Under the pieces are notes generated by a model. The model ran no database searches. It had not been told where the DNA came from and saw nothing but the letters and a program-made list of their open reading frames with translations. A DNA stretch of 63,155 bases from positions 90,288 through 153,442 of the forward strand of contig DZBJ01000002.1 in the NCBI GenBank assembly GCA_022736275.1, read 5' to 3'. Position numbers and translations under genes: made by a program. Origin of the DNA: Rikenella microfusus (GTDB lineage Bacteria > Bacteroidota > Bacteroidia > Bacteroidales > VadinHA17). Below, one piece after another: positions 7,958 to 16,739 of the stretch (position 1 is the first letter of the stretch; each line of letters begins with the position of its first letter).

Positions 7958-10900
7958 TCAGAACCTGAAGTAGATGAAAGGCTGCACAACATCCGTTCCC
8001 ACCTTGTAGAGCAGCAGCACCACACCAATGGCAATCAGGAACTTGACCACCAGCGGGAGTCTGATGAAGAGGCCCCTGTATGCCTCCTTTATAGTTACCG
8101 GGAGAAAATGGAGGATGTATCCAGACACAATCAGAACTATCACCGGAAGATAAGCCATGATTACTGTGCCGTAGTCGCCCGGACTGAAGGTTGTAAAGAT
8201 CTGGGTAAGCATCAACCCTGCCTCCTCCATGGTTCCGGCGCGGAAGAATATCCATGCGAAGCTGACGAAGTTGAAGGTAAGTATGATACCTGCCAGGCGT
8301 GCCGACCGCGATTTTCTCCGGACTCCCCTGAAGAGCCACTGCCATATCTTATCTGCCACCAGGGCTGCACCGTGCAATCCGCCCCATACCACAAAACGCA
8401 TGGCGGCACCGTGCCAGAGCCCCCCGAGCAGCATGGTTATCATCAGGTTGATGCCTGTGCGCACAGCTCCTTTCCTGTTGCCCCCAAGCGGAATGTAAAG
8501 ATAATCCTTGAGCCACCTCGAGAGTGAGATATGCCACCGCTTCCAGAAATCGGCGATATTTGCGGCCTTGTATGGCGAATTGAAATTGAGGGGAAGCCTG
8601 AGGCCCATCAGCATCGCCACCCCGATGGCGATGTCGGTATAACCTGAGAAGTCACAGTATATCTGGAGACCGTATCCGTAAACCGCCATAAGGTTCTCAA
8701 AACCCGAATAGAGCGCCGGAGTCTCAAAGACCCTGTCGATGAAACCCACAGAGATGAAGTCCGAAATCAGCATCTTCTTCACAAGACCCTGCAATATCAG
8801 GAAGACTCCGTACCCGAACTCGTTACGACTGATGGTATATTCTCCCTTCATCTGCGGGATAAACTCGGATGCTCTTACGATAGGCCCGGCAACAAGCTGA
8901 GGAAAAAAGGTCAGGTAAAAGGAGAAATCGATAAGGTTCCTTTCCGGCGCCATCCGTCCGCGATAGACATCGATACTGTAACTCAGCGCCTGAAAGGTGA
9001 AGAATGATATGCCTACCGGCAACACAATGGTGTTGACATCAAATGAGGTACCGAAGAGGCTGTTTGACCATGCTGAAAAGATGTCATGGGCGACAAATGC
9101 GGTGTTAAAGAGTGAGTTTACCGCCCCGGTGATGAATGCTGCATACTTGAAGTAAGAGAGGAAGCCCAGCAGCAAAACAATGTTTGTCACCAGCCAGAAC
9201 CGTTTACCGGCTTTTCGCTGAGCCTTGCCGGTCATCAGTGCTGTCTGGTATGTCAGCAGTGTGGTAAGCAGCAGCAGGGTAATGAACAGTCCTCCGACCC
9301 TGTAGTAGAAGTACAGGCTCACCAGCAGGAGCCAGGTATGGCACATTGCCCTCTTTTTGTGCATGAGGGCAAAGCCTGTCATTACCACCAGGAAAAAGAT
9401 CCAGAATCCTGTTGTGGTAAAGATGAATGTCTGGCGAGGGTGGTATTTCAGCAGGTAAGGGAGCCATCCGCCTCCTTCATCCTCCTGGTCCGATAAGGCA
9501 GTGGAATCATTGTCATCGATGGTGCTCTGCTCTTCAGGCGAATCTGCAGTGCCGGCGCCAGAAGCCTCAGCTTTTACTGCGGCGGAGGACAGGGTATCTG
9601 ACGAGGCTGCAGTCTGTCCTGCCATGTCTGTCATAATTGCCCGTGCAATCAGGAGGTCGGAATAGATCCTGGCGGCTATTGTGTCTGCCCCGGCATTGGA
9701 GAGATGGGTGAGGTCACGCGAAGCCAGCGGCGGCTCGTGCACATACCATTTAAGGATGGAACCCCGTCCGCCCATAGACTCCCATGCATCCCAGAATATG
9801 GCTCCGCTCCGGGCAGCTGCCCTCTCCTGTGCATCCCTTATGGCCCTGATGTTGGGAAAAAACCTTATGGTGTCACTGACTCTCAGGGCCATATCAGTCA
9901 CGCTGACCAGCACCACCGGAACACCTCCTGAGGCTTTCTTCAGGTACTCGATCTGCTTGACCAGTCCCTCCTCATAATAGTGATACTCGCTCCTGACATT
10001 CCTGACTACATTAAGGCCAAACTGCAGAAAAATAATATCAGGTTCAAGCTTTTCCAGGCATCCCTCAATACCCTCAATGTCAGTCATCACAAATTCAAGG
10101 CCGGCGCTTCCGCGAACCGGGATATTGTCAATTATCACGCCGGCATCGCTCTCAAGACTCAGGGCGTAGAGATCAGGGGAGTTACGGCCTGTAAACTCCA
10201 CGGTGACTTCGGAGAGGGAAGGAAGAGGCACGGTGTACTCCAGCGGCCCTTCACCCATCTGCAGCATCGCGAAGTCAACGAGCGTGCTTCCCGACCTGAT
10301 ACCGACAAGAATGGTATCGTAATTGTTCCCGTAAAATATCCTCAGCCTCTCGTATTTCGAAACGGAGGGGTCGGCACCGGGAACAGGATTTATCCTGACA
10401 GAGGCGAAAGAACGTGTCTTAAGGGTATCATCCGGAGGGGTGAAGCGCGATATGCCAAGCATAGGCCCCATCCTGTTGTGGGGCAGCAAGCCTTTTCTGT
10501 AATCAAGCAGGGTGTACCTCTTCCAGTTTGATGACGACCTTACAACATAAGACCGTGTATACATCACCGGCATTAAAGGGGAGATAAGTCCCGGACCTGT
10601 CCCTCCACCCTCTTCTCTCATCTGCTGTCTCAGCAAGGAAGTTACACGGTCGCCCTCAACCTGTGAATCGCCGAAGTAGAGTATCCTCACCTGGCGCCCC
10701 TCTGCCAGGGTGTCCCTCAGAGCGTCACCCGGATAATAGGGGACTGCCTCAGTGGCGGCGGCCTGACCGGCAGCAACAGTATCCTCCGACGTGGCATGCA
10801 AGGCAGTGTCGGAGAGAGGGAGTTCTTTTAAGAGGGTCTCTCCGTAAAGTGTATCATGATTGACACTGTCAGATGCAACAGCATCATCAGATGATTCGTG

Positions 10901-11011
10901 AAATAAGGGACCCCTCCCCGACCTCTGGTGAGCGATCGCGAGACTGAGAACAGAGAGCGTCAGAACGACGGCAAGCAGAAAAAGGAGTATTCTGCCGGGG
11001 CGCATATTCAA
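7958..11011 (-). CDS. SGNH-MBOAT fusion O-acyltransferase
   Basis: One 1017-residue polypeptide joins two activities usually encoded separately. After a membrane helix (about 8-27) and a Ser/Ala/Asp-rich linker comes an SGNH-hydrolase-like domain: block I FGDSQVEGD with Ser116, GLN near 331, and DLTHL giving Asp/His near 431-434. A second acidic linker (about 465-515) leads to a multi-helix MBOAT domain (about 524-1017) with GGLWHGAAMRF and its catalytic His near 865, as in AlgI/DltB/PatA. Inferred: the MBOAT moves acyl groups across the membrane and the SGNH part transfers them to an envelope polymer. It lies 7 bp after mltD, which makes peptidoglycan a plausible acceptor. Confidence 0.88.
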   Translation of the reverse strand: MNMRPGRILLFLLAVVLTLSVLSLAIAHQRSGRGPLFHESSDDAVASDSVNHDTLYGETLLKELPLSDTALHATSEDTVAAGQAAATEAVPYYPGDALRDTLAEGRQVRILYFGDSQVEGDRVTSLLRQQMREEGGGTGPGLISPLMPVMYTRSYVVRSSSNWKRYTLLDYRKGLLPHNRMGPMLGISRFTPPDDTLKTRSFASVRINPVPGADPSVSKYERLRIFYGNNYDTILVGIRSGSTLVDFAMLQMGEGPLEYTVPLPSLSEVTVEFTGRNSPDLYALSLESDAGVIIDNIPVRGSAGLEFVMTDIEGIEGCLEKLEPDIIFLQFGLNVVRNVRSEYHYYEEGLVKQIEYLKKASGGVPVVLVSVTDMALRVSDTIRFFPNIRAIRDAQERAAARSGAIFWDAWESMGGRGSILKWYVHEPPLASRDLTHLSNAGADTIAARIYSDLLIARAIMTDMAGQTAASSDTLSSAAVKAEASGAGTADSPEEQSTIDDNDSTALSDQEDEGGGWLPYLLKYHPRQTFIFTTTGFWIFFLVVMTGFALMHKKRAMCHTWLLLVSLYFYYRVGGLFITLLLLTTLLTYQTALMTGKAQRKAGKRFWLVTNIVLLLGFLSYFKYAAFITGAVNSLFNTAFVAHDIFSAWSNSLFGTSFDVNTIVLPVGISFFTFQALSYSIDVYRGRMAPERNLIDFSFYLTFFPQLVAGPIVRASEFIPQMKGEYTISRNEFGYGVFLILQGLVKKMLISDFISVGFIDRVFETPALYSGFENLMAVYGYGLQIYCDFSGYTDIAIGVAMLMGLRLPLNFNSPYKAANIADFWKRWHISLSRWLKDYLYIPLGGNRKGAVRTGINLMITMLLGGLWHGAAMRFVVWGGLHGAALVADKIWQWLFRGVRRKSRSARLAGIILTFNFVSFAWIFFRAGTMEEAGLMLTQIFTTFSPGDYGTVIMAYLPVIVLIVSGYILHFLPVTIKEAYRGLFIRLPLVVKFLIAIGVVLLLYKVGTDVVQPFIYFRF

Positions 11012-11018
11012 ATTATAA

Positions 11019-12584
11019 TCAGCTTTTTTTCCTGATCCTCAGCTTCTGACCTACCTGAATCCTGGAAGCATCGGAAATATTATTCAGTTTCAGTATTTCG
11101 CTGGCTGTTACACCGTCAAACTTTTGGGCAATGTCCCATACCGTGTCACCGGTACGGACGGTATAGAATTCATAGTCGCCACCTGTTGAGGAAGTCATCT
11201 GTGCAGATGAGGCAGAGGTTGAAGAGACCCCGGGGGCTGCGGCGGTTGCTTTACCCTCCAGCTTCTGCTTCTCAGTGAAGCTCATTGAATTGATCTTGCT
11301 GTACCTGTCAGCCCTTGCCGGGTCAATATATACAGTAAGCTTCTGTCCGACCCTTATTGTATTACGGTATATGTTGTTCCAGTATCTCAGGTCCGACAGG
11401 CCCACATCATACCATTCGGAGATATAACCCAGGTTATCACCGTCCTTGACCACATAGGTCAGGGCTGTCTTTCCCTTTATCTCCGGCGGACTGTAAGCCG
11501 TATGTGTCGGGGCGGAGGTCTGGTTTACCCTGGTGAGATACTGATCTTTCCTGTACCCTGTGATGGTATCAGTCATCGAAATGAAATCTCCCAGCTTGTC
11601 AACGGGGAGGGTGATGGCACTTGGCTTGCTCCTGCCCGGAACCAGTCCGGTACGGTATTGCGGATTCATGGCCCTGATCTCCTCGAGGGGCAGATCAAGT
11701 ACAGCAGCAATCTGCTCAAGATGAATATCCTGTGAGACCATCACCGTGTCTATTGCAAGCGGCAGGTTGATCTGTACCGGGGTGATATTGTGATCATGGT
11801 AATAGTTCATTGCGTAGGTAGCGGCAACATACTGTGGTATATAACCCCTGGTTTCGCGCGGGAGGCGATAGTAAATCTCCCAGTAATCCCTTCGGTTATC
11901 TGACCGTCGTATCGCCTTGTTGACGTTTCCGGGGCCGCAGTTATAGGCGGCAATCACAAGTATCCAGTCGTTGTAGATGCCATAGAGGTCCTTCAGGTAC
12001 CTGGCGGCGGCATGTGTCGCCTTCACCGGGTCACGGCGCTCATCTACAACCGAGTTGATGGTGAGACCGTACATGCGTCCCGTACTGTACATGAACTGCC
12101 ATAGGCCCGTGGCCCCAACCCGGCTTACTGCATTGGGATTGAGGGCAGATTCAATGACTGCCATATATTTAAGCTCCACGGGAAGCCCGTAGTAATCAAA
12201 AATATCCTCTATCATCGGGAAATAGTAATCCTGCAGTCCAAGCATGACCTGGAACCTGTCAACCTTTCGCTGGGTGTATACGTGGATATGGCTTCTTATG
12301 ATATTGTTGTAAGGAAGAAGTATGACGGAATTGATCCTGCCGATGCGGTCCTTGTATACAGAGTCAGTGAACTCGGCAATGATTGAGTCGGCCGCGGCGA
12401 TGTCATTGCCGGCCACTGACATCTGGATGAACCAGTTATTCAGCAAACTATCCAGATCACGTTCAATTCGTTCAGTGGAATCGTCATTCTTTATAATTAT
12501 GGTATCATTGACTGCAGAGGCGGAAAGTGCAAAGAGGGAAAGGGAAAGCGAAAGGATTACTGGTTTCAGAGTCATATTGATCAT
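11019..12584 (-). CDS. mltD: Membrane-bound lytic murein transglycosylase D-like, two LysM domains
   Basis: Cleaves the MurNAc-GlcNAc bond of peptidoglycan by forming 1,6-anhydro-muropeptides, in the periplasm. The 521-residue protein has a signal peptide, an SLT family 1 domain with catalytic Glu145 in MAVIESALNPNA, GATGLWQFM and AAYNCGPGNV, and two C-terminal LysM peptidoglycan-binding domains (about 372-415 and 472-519). It starts 2 bp after the DUF5683 gene and ends 7 bp before the SGNH-MBOAT gene, so it sits in an envelope operon with parAB. Confidence 0.92.
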   Translation of the reverse strand: MINMTLKPVILSLSLSLFALSASAVNDTIIIKNDDSTERIERDLDSLLNNWFIQMSVAGNDIAAADSIIAEFTDSVYKDRIGRINSVILLPYNNIIRSHIHVYTQRKVDRFQVMLGLQDYYFPMIEDIFDYYGLPVELKYMAVIESALNPNAVSRVGATGLWQFMYSTGRMYGLTINSVVDERRDPVKATHAAARYLKDLYGIYNDWILVIAAYNCGPGNVNKAIRRSDNRRDYWEIYYRLPRETRGYIPQYVAATYAMNYYHDHNITPVQINLPLAIDTVMVSQDIHLEQIAAVLDLPLEEIRAMNPQYRTGLVPGRSKPSAITLPVDKLGDFISMTDTITGYRKDQYLTRVNQTSAPTHTAYSPPEIKGKTALTYVVKDGDNLGYISEWYDVGLSDLRYWNNIYRNTIRVGQKLTVYIDPARADRYSKINSMSFTEKQKLEGKATAAAPGVSSTSASSAQMTSSTGGDYEFYTVRTGDTVWDIAQKFDGVTASEILKLNNISDASRIQVGQKLRIRKKS

Positions 12585-12586
12585 TT

Positions 12587-13216
12587 TTAAAAAGTCTTTA
12601 TAATGGAGAACGTAATACCGGGTGTTATTCTTGCATAGGCAGTGCTGACTGGCATGATATAAGCCCTGAGGTTATCACTGATATCGTAGTCAAAGAGGCT
12701 GGCATCAACATGGGCCTCAATGATGGTAAGCAGGTACCAGGCCGTTATTCCTATGTAGGACAGATCACGGTATCTGCGATAATAATCGACGCCGTTAAGC
12801 AGGGTGGTCCTCACCCAGGCTTCATTTGACGGGTTGTATGACTCAGGATAGAGGACAGGATCGTACTGTGCAGGATCCTGGTTTACGAGCAGATCGAGGT
12901 AACTGTCAGTCTCGGGGATTATATCCGTGAAATCCTGATAGGCAGTGATGAAAGTGTTGTAGTTCCTGGTGTTGAAACTGACAGCATAACCCAGCGCACC
13001 AAACCCCGCATAGACTATCGGCACTTTCCAGTATTTGCGGTTGTATATCTGCCCCAGGCCGGGAAGGGCAGCCGCATACATGGTGGCCCTGACAGGCTCA
13101 AGGGTATACCTTCTGACCCTCTCTTTGCTGACAGCCATGGTGTCCTGGGCCTTGATGCCGCAGGTCATGAGAGATGATAAAAGGATGATGAATGCTATTT
13201 TGCTGAACAGCTCCAA
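12587..13216 (-). CDS. DUF5683 family protein
   Basis: A 209-residue exported protein with an N-terminal signal (about 1-23) and a conserved [28 protein letters not shown] segment typical of DUF5683 (quoted here as a family hallmark; the core is PGLGQIYN and KYWKVP). No enzymatic motif is visible and its function is not established. The gene is between parB (39 bp) and mltD (2 bp), an arrangement I recognise as common in Bacteroidota, which suggests a role in envelope growth or division. Confidence 0.78.
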   Translation of the reverse strand: [209 protein letters not shown]

Positions 13217-13241
13217 AGGGCAAACCTTTTGCGTTTGCCGG

Positions 13242-13249
13242 CAAATATA
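13242..13249 (-). promoter_or_regulatory. Candidate -7 box before DUF5683-mltD
   Basis: On the minus strand this reads TATATTTG, an exact match to TAnnTTTG, in the 38-bp gap between parB and the DUF5683 gene. It could give the envelope genes their own transcript independent of parAB. No convincing -33 element is seen. Confidence 0.45.
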
Positions 13250-13254
13250 ACTAT

Positions 13255-14142
13255 TTACCTGTTAAGTTTATCGAGCAATGCGATTATGCGTTCCATCTCA
13301 TCGGTGTCGCCGAATGGGATGACTATTTTGCCCCTGCCCTTTTCATTGATGCGGAACTGCACCTCTGACCCGAAAAGGCTGCTGAGCTGACGTGAGAGTT
13401 CCTCATACTCCGTGCTGAGCCTCTTTCTCTTTTCCACCTTTACCGGGTCCCTGAAGTTTGTACCCTGGAGATGACGCACCAGCTCCTCCGTAGCCCTGAC
13501 GGAGAGGTCTTCCTCTATGATGTGATAGAAGACGTTTATCTGTTTGTTCGGGTCTTCAATATTAACGAGGGTACGGGCATGACCCATGGAGAGGTTCCGG
13601 TTGCGTATGCCCAGCTGTATCTCTGCAGGGAGTCTGAGCAGCCGCATGTAGTTGGCCACCGTTGAACGCTGTTTTCCGACCCTGTCGCTGAGCTGCTCCT
13701 GGGTGAGGCTGCACTCCTCAATAAGACGCTGGTAGGTTATTGCCACCTCTATTGCATCAAGATCCTCCCTCTGGATATTCTCCACGAGAGCCATCTCGAG
13801 CATGGCTGTATCATCAGCGGTGCGGATATATGCCGGCACGTGGGTGAGGCCGGCCATGCGTGCTGCCCGCAGCCTGCGCTCGCCGGCGATGAGCTGGTAA
13901 CGGCCCACGCCTGTCTCCCTGACAGTGAGGGGTACCACTATACCCACCTGGCGTATGGAGGCTGCCAGCTCTTCAAGTGACTGGCTGTCAAAGCGCGTGC
14001 GGGGCTGAAAGGGATTGCCGTCAATGGAGTTGATATCTATCTGGAGGTTGGCCTCGACCTTCTTCTCCAGCGCCTCTTTCTCCACACCTTCAATCAGGGC
14101 ACCGAGGCCTCTGCCCAGCGGGCTCTTTTTGGCTGTGTTCAT
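13255..14142 (-). CDS. parB: Chromosome partitioning protein ParB
   Basis: ParB binds parS sites, spreads as a CTP-dependent clamp and works with ParA in origin segregation. The chosen start gives MNTAKKSPLGRGLGALIEG, the conserved N-terminal ParA-interacting peptide; the longer frame to 14202 overlaps parA and is unlikely. Seen next: NPFQPRTRFD, the CTP-binding GERRLRAAR and ENIQREDL, then a helix-turn-helix (LTQEQLSDRVGKQRSTVANY) and a C-terminal dimerisation domain. It follows parA by 19 bp. No parS site was recognised in the window. Confidence 0.95.
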   Translation of the reverse strand: MNTAKKSPLGRGLGALIEGVEKEALEKKVEANLQIDINSIDGNPFQPRTRFDSQSLEELAASIRQVGIVVPLTVRETGVGRYQLIAGERRLRAARMAGLTHVPAYIRTADDTAMLEMALVENIQREDLDAIEVAITYQRLIEECSLTQEQLSDRVGKQRSTVANYMRLLRLPAEIQLGIRNRNLSMGHARTLVNIEDPNKQINVFYHIIEEDLSVRATEELVRHLQGTNFRDPVKVEKRKRLSTEYEELSRQLSSLFGSEVQFRINEKGRGKIVIPFGDTDEMERIIALLDKLNR

Positions 14143-14161
14143 AACGCGTATAACCCTGGTA

Positions 14162-14941
14162 TTAATTATTCTGTCTGGCCTCCACCCTGTCAAGCAGTTC
14201 ACGGGCCAGACTGAGATAATTCACCGTACCCCTTGATTCTGCATCGTAGAGTATGGCAGGCTGCCCGTAACTGGGAGCCTCTGACAGCTTGACATTGCGC
14301 TGTATGATTGTACTGAAGACCATCTGCTGGAAATGACGCGTGACCTCTTCCACCACCTGGTTAGCAAGACGAAGACGCGAGTCATACATCGTCAGAAGAA
14401 AACCTTCAATCTCGAGGACCGGGTTCAGATTGGTCTGTATGATCTTGATGGTATTGAGCAGCTTGCCCAGCCCCTCAAGAGCAAAATACTCGCACTGCAC
14501 GGGTATTATCACCGAATCGGCGGCAGTGAGCGCGTTGACCGTCAGCAGTCCGAGCGACGGTGAACAGTCGATGAGAATATAATCATAATCGGCAGTGACC
14601 ACAGCGAGAACCTTCTTCAGTGTCTTCTCCCTCTCCGGCCTCTCAAGCATCTCTATCTCAGCCCCTACAAGATCTATATTCGAGGGAATGACCGACAGGT
14701 TGTCAATACCGCATGGTATCACCGCCTCGCGCGGGTTAACACCGTCAATCAGACAGTCGTAAATGGTGACCTTCACCTGCTTGGAGTCTATGCCCACACC
14801 TGATGTGGCGTTCGACTGCGGGTCGGCATCAACAATCAACACCTTCTTTTCAAGCGCTGCCAGGCTTGCGGCCAGATTGATTGCCGTAGTCGTCTTCCCT
14901 ACCCCGCCCTTCTGATTGGCAAGTGCTATAATCCTTGACAT
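14162..14941 (-). CDS. parA: Chromosome partitioning ATPase ParA (Soj)
   Basis: Deviant Walker ATPase that moves ParB-parS complexes. The start at 14941 gives MSRIIALANQKGGVGKTT with the deviant Walker A at residues 9-16, preferred over an upstream frame start at 14998. Also seen: LIVDADPQSNATSG, ILIDCSPSLGLLTVNAL and QCEYFALEG. The 259-residue length fits chromosomal Soj proteins without an extra N-terminal DNA-binding domain. It is the first gene of the parA-parB-DUF5683-mltD-acyltransferase run. Confidence 0.95.
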   Translation of the reverse strand: MSRIIALANQKGGVGKTTTAINLAASLAALEKKVLIVDADPQSNATSGVGIDSKQVKVTIYDCLIDGVNPREAVIPCGIDNLSVIPSNIDLVGAEIEMLERPEREKTLKKVLAVVTADYDYILIDCSPSLGLLTVNALTAADSVIIPVQCEYFALEGLGKLLNTIKIIQTNLNPVLEIEGFLLTMYDSRLRLANQVVEEVTRHFQQMVFSTIIQRNVKLSEAPSYGQPAILYDAESRGTVNYLSLARELLDRVEARQNN

Positions 14942-14973
14942 ATGATCCCTTTTTTCCTTAATTAAATGAGCTT

Positions 14974-14981
14974 CAAATTTA
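14974..14981 (-). promoter_or_regulatory. Candidate promoter -7 box of parA
   Basis: TAAATTTG on the minus strand matches TAnnTTTG, 32 bp before the parA start. TTTC lies 18 bp further upstream as a possible -33 element. Confidence 0.5.
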
Positions 14982-15082
14982 CAACTAATGGCTATCACGG
15001 AAAGCAGGCCCCGTATGTTATTGTAAACATTTTACCCGTGGTTATTAACACGTTTTCAACACCAGGAAGACCGCAAATGGAA

Positions 15083-16234
15083 TCAGTTGCGGGTCAGCGG
15101 CGAGACGGTAATCTCAAAGAGTCTGGGCCAGTATTTGCCCGTGACAAAAATGCGTCTGTCAGCTGCATCACAGGCAATGCCATTGAGTACGTCGGTTCCC
15201 TGCGAGCGCTCCTCACGCGGAAGCAGGTTACTGAGATCAACATACCCCAGCACTTTGCCGGATGTGGGATCGATCCTCGCTATCCGGTCGGTCTGCCATA
15301 TATTTGCCCACAGCTCACCGTCAATAATCTCCAGTTCATTCAGGTTATCCACCATTCCCTTATTGTCCCAGACCTCGACCGAGGAGAGGACATTGAACTC
15401 CGGGTCGAGAAACCATATCACATTGGTTCCGTCACTCATTACAAGGCTGTCACCCATGGTTGTCAGCCCCCAGCCCTGGGTCTGGTAATAAATCCTGTTG
15501 ATCTGCTTGAGGGTCGACTTGTCATACACAAAGCCCACTTTGGTTGTCCATGTAAGCTGATAGATGCGGTCACCGAGCAGTGCCACACCCTCACCAAAGA
15601 GCGAGCCGTCAAGATTGACCTGGCTTACCACCTTTCCTGTCTCAGCCTCCACCTTCCTCAGCGATGATTCGCCCTGTTGCCCGGTGCCCTCATAGAAATA
15701 GCCGTTTTCATAAACCAGTCCCTGGGTGTAGGCACGCCTGTCATGCGGATAGCTGTTGACAACACGGTAGCGGTAAATCACCGGGGTGATATCTGAGTGG
15801 AGTGTGATAAAGAGTGTAACTGTATGGGGTTTCGACGAAGAGGAGTAGGCCACTGCCCTCATTGACAGCCTGCCGGGTCTGCCTGCCGGAGCTATATTTG
15901 ATGAAGCCGGCAGGGTGTAAAGAGTCTCCTCAAGGGTTCCGCCCACCCAGAGCTGCACGGAATCAACCTTAGTCTGGCCTGCCGCCTGTGCAACCGAGAA
16001 AACAATGACGTCAGAGCATGACACCGTTGAGTTATCGGCAGGGGCAAGCACCTCAATGAGTCTCTTCGACGGACGGGTGTCACCCGCGTCAAAATCAGCT
16101 TTACCGGCTCTGGTCTTCTCTGTTGCCTTGCCCGGAGAGCCGGAGCATGAGATCATGGCGATTATCGCCAGCAGGAAGACAAATACCGGGATTTGCTGTT
16201 TTGGTTTTGCAATATGAACGTCACCCTGCTTCAT
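15083..16234 (-). CDS. Glutaminyl-peptide cyclotransferase (glutamine cyclotransferase) lipoprotein
   Basis: Converts N-terminal glutamine of exported peptides to pyroglutamate, a beta-propeller enzyme of the plant/bacterial type. A lipoprotein signal ends at IAMISC, followed by an Ig-like region (about 50-165) and the propeller (about 170-380) with SYPHDRRAYTQGLVYENG, FYEGTGQQGESSLR and TWTTKVGFVYD, which are family signatures. The N-terminal Ig-like extension makes it longer than a minimal QC. Pyroglutamate formation is relevant in Bacteroidota because many exported proteins start with Gln after signal cleavage. It is a separate minus-strand gene upstream of parA. Confidence 0.86.
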   Translation of the reverse strand: MKQGDVHIAKPKQQIPVFVFLLAIIAMISCSGSPGKATEKTRAGKADFDAGDTRPSKRLIEVLAPADNSTVSCSDVIVFSVAQAAGQTKVDSVQLWVGGTLEETLYTLPASSNIAPAGRPGRLSMRAVAYSSSSKPHTVTLFITLHSDITPVIYRYRVVNSYPHDRRAYTQGLVYENGYFYEGTGQQGESSLRKVEAETGKVVSQVNLDGSLFGEGVALLGDRIYQLTWTTKVGFVYDKSTLKQINRIYYQTQGWGLTTMGDSLVMSDGTNVIWFLDPEFNVLSSVEVWDNKGMVDNLNELEIIDGELWANIWQTDRIARIDPTSGKVLGYVDLSNLLPREERSQGTDVLNGIACDAADRRIFVTGKYWPRLFEITVSPLTRN

Positions 16235-16244
16235 GCATTGAAAA

Positions 16245-16667
16245 TTATTTCTTTCCGAACAGGCTGAAACGCCGCGTCTTTATCGCACGCATAGCCTGCT
16301 CCTCTCTCTCCGACCACGGATCGATCATATTCAGCACCTCTCCCCAGCCGGGAAAGCCTCCAACATTCTTGTCGTCGATGAAAATGTCAACGTTTACCTT
16401 GCGCGAAGTATCCTGAGTCAAGAGCTCCTCCGGGTAGTTTTTGTTGACCGCATAGAACTCTATGCCGTTCTGCCTGCAGTAGTCAACCGCCTCATCCAAC
16501 TCCCTGCCGGTGCGGAAGGTCCAGAGGATCAGCAAAGCACCTCTCTTCTGCAGCTCCTTCAGGGTGATGAAGGCAAATAGCATCTCCTTGCCGATCACCG
16601 GGTATTGGTGTTCAACAATCGTACCGTCAAAGTCAACCGCTATCTTTATATTTGTCAGATCTCTCAT
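16245..16667 (-). CDS. HAD-superfamily hydrolase, BT0820-like phosphatase
   Basis: A small (140-residue) HAD phosphatase. The nucleophile motif is VDFDGTIVEH (Asp-x-Asp), followed by the Thr motif in LILWTFRTGRELDEAV and acidic motif IFIDDKNVGG. Start 16667 gives MRDLTNIKIAVDFDG; the longer frame to 16751 overlaps pssA on the other strand and lacks homology-like sequence. The physiological substrate is unknown; related small HAD proteins are annotated as 5'-nucleotidase-like. It lies 10 bp upstream of the cyclotransferase on the same strand. Confidence 0.75.
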   Translation of the reverse strand: MRDLTNIKIAVDFDGTIVEHQYPVIGKEMLFAFITLKELQKRGALLILWTFRTGRELDEAVDYCRQNGIEFYAVNKNYPEELLTQDTSRKVNVDIFIDDKNVGGFPGWGEVLNMIDPWSEREEQAMRAIKTRRFSLFGKK

Positions 16668-16739
16668 AATCCAGTCGCAAAAATAAACAAATAATAGTTG
16701 CCCGGAATATTGTAATTTTACTCCGCCTCTTAAACAGCC

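Noticed and set aside
7931..8527. 198-residue plus-strand open frame after the GH2 gene
   Set aside because: It is the antisense of the MBOAT 3' end, has no family features, and its codons mirror the minus-strand gene.
14966..15667. 233-residue plus-strand frame across parA promoter and the cyclotransferase gene
   Set aside because: Antisense of a clear beta-propeller enzyme, no recognisable domain.
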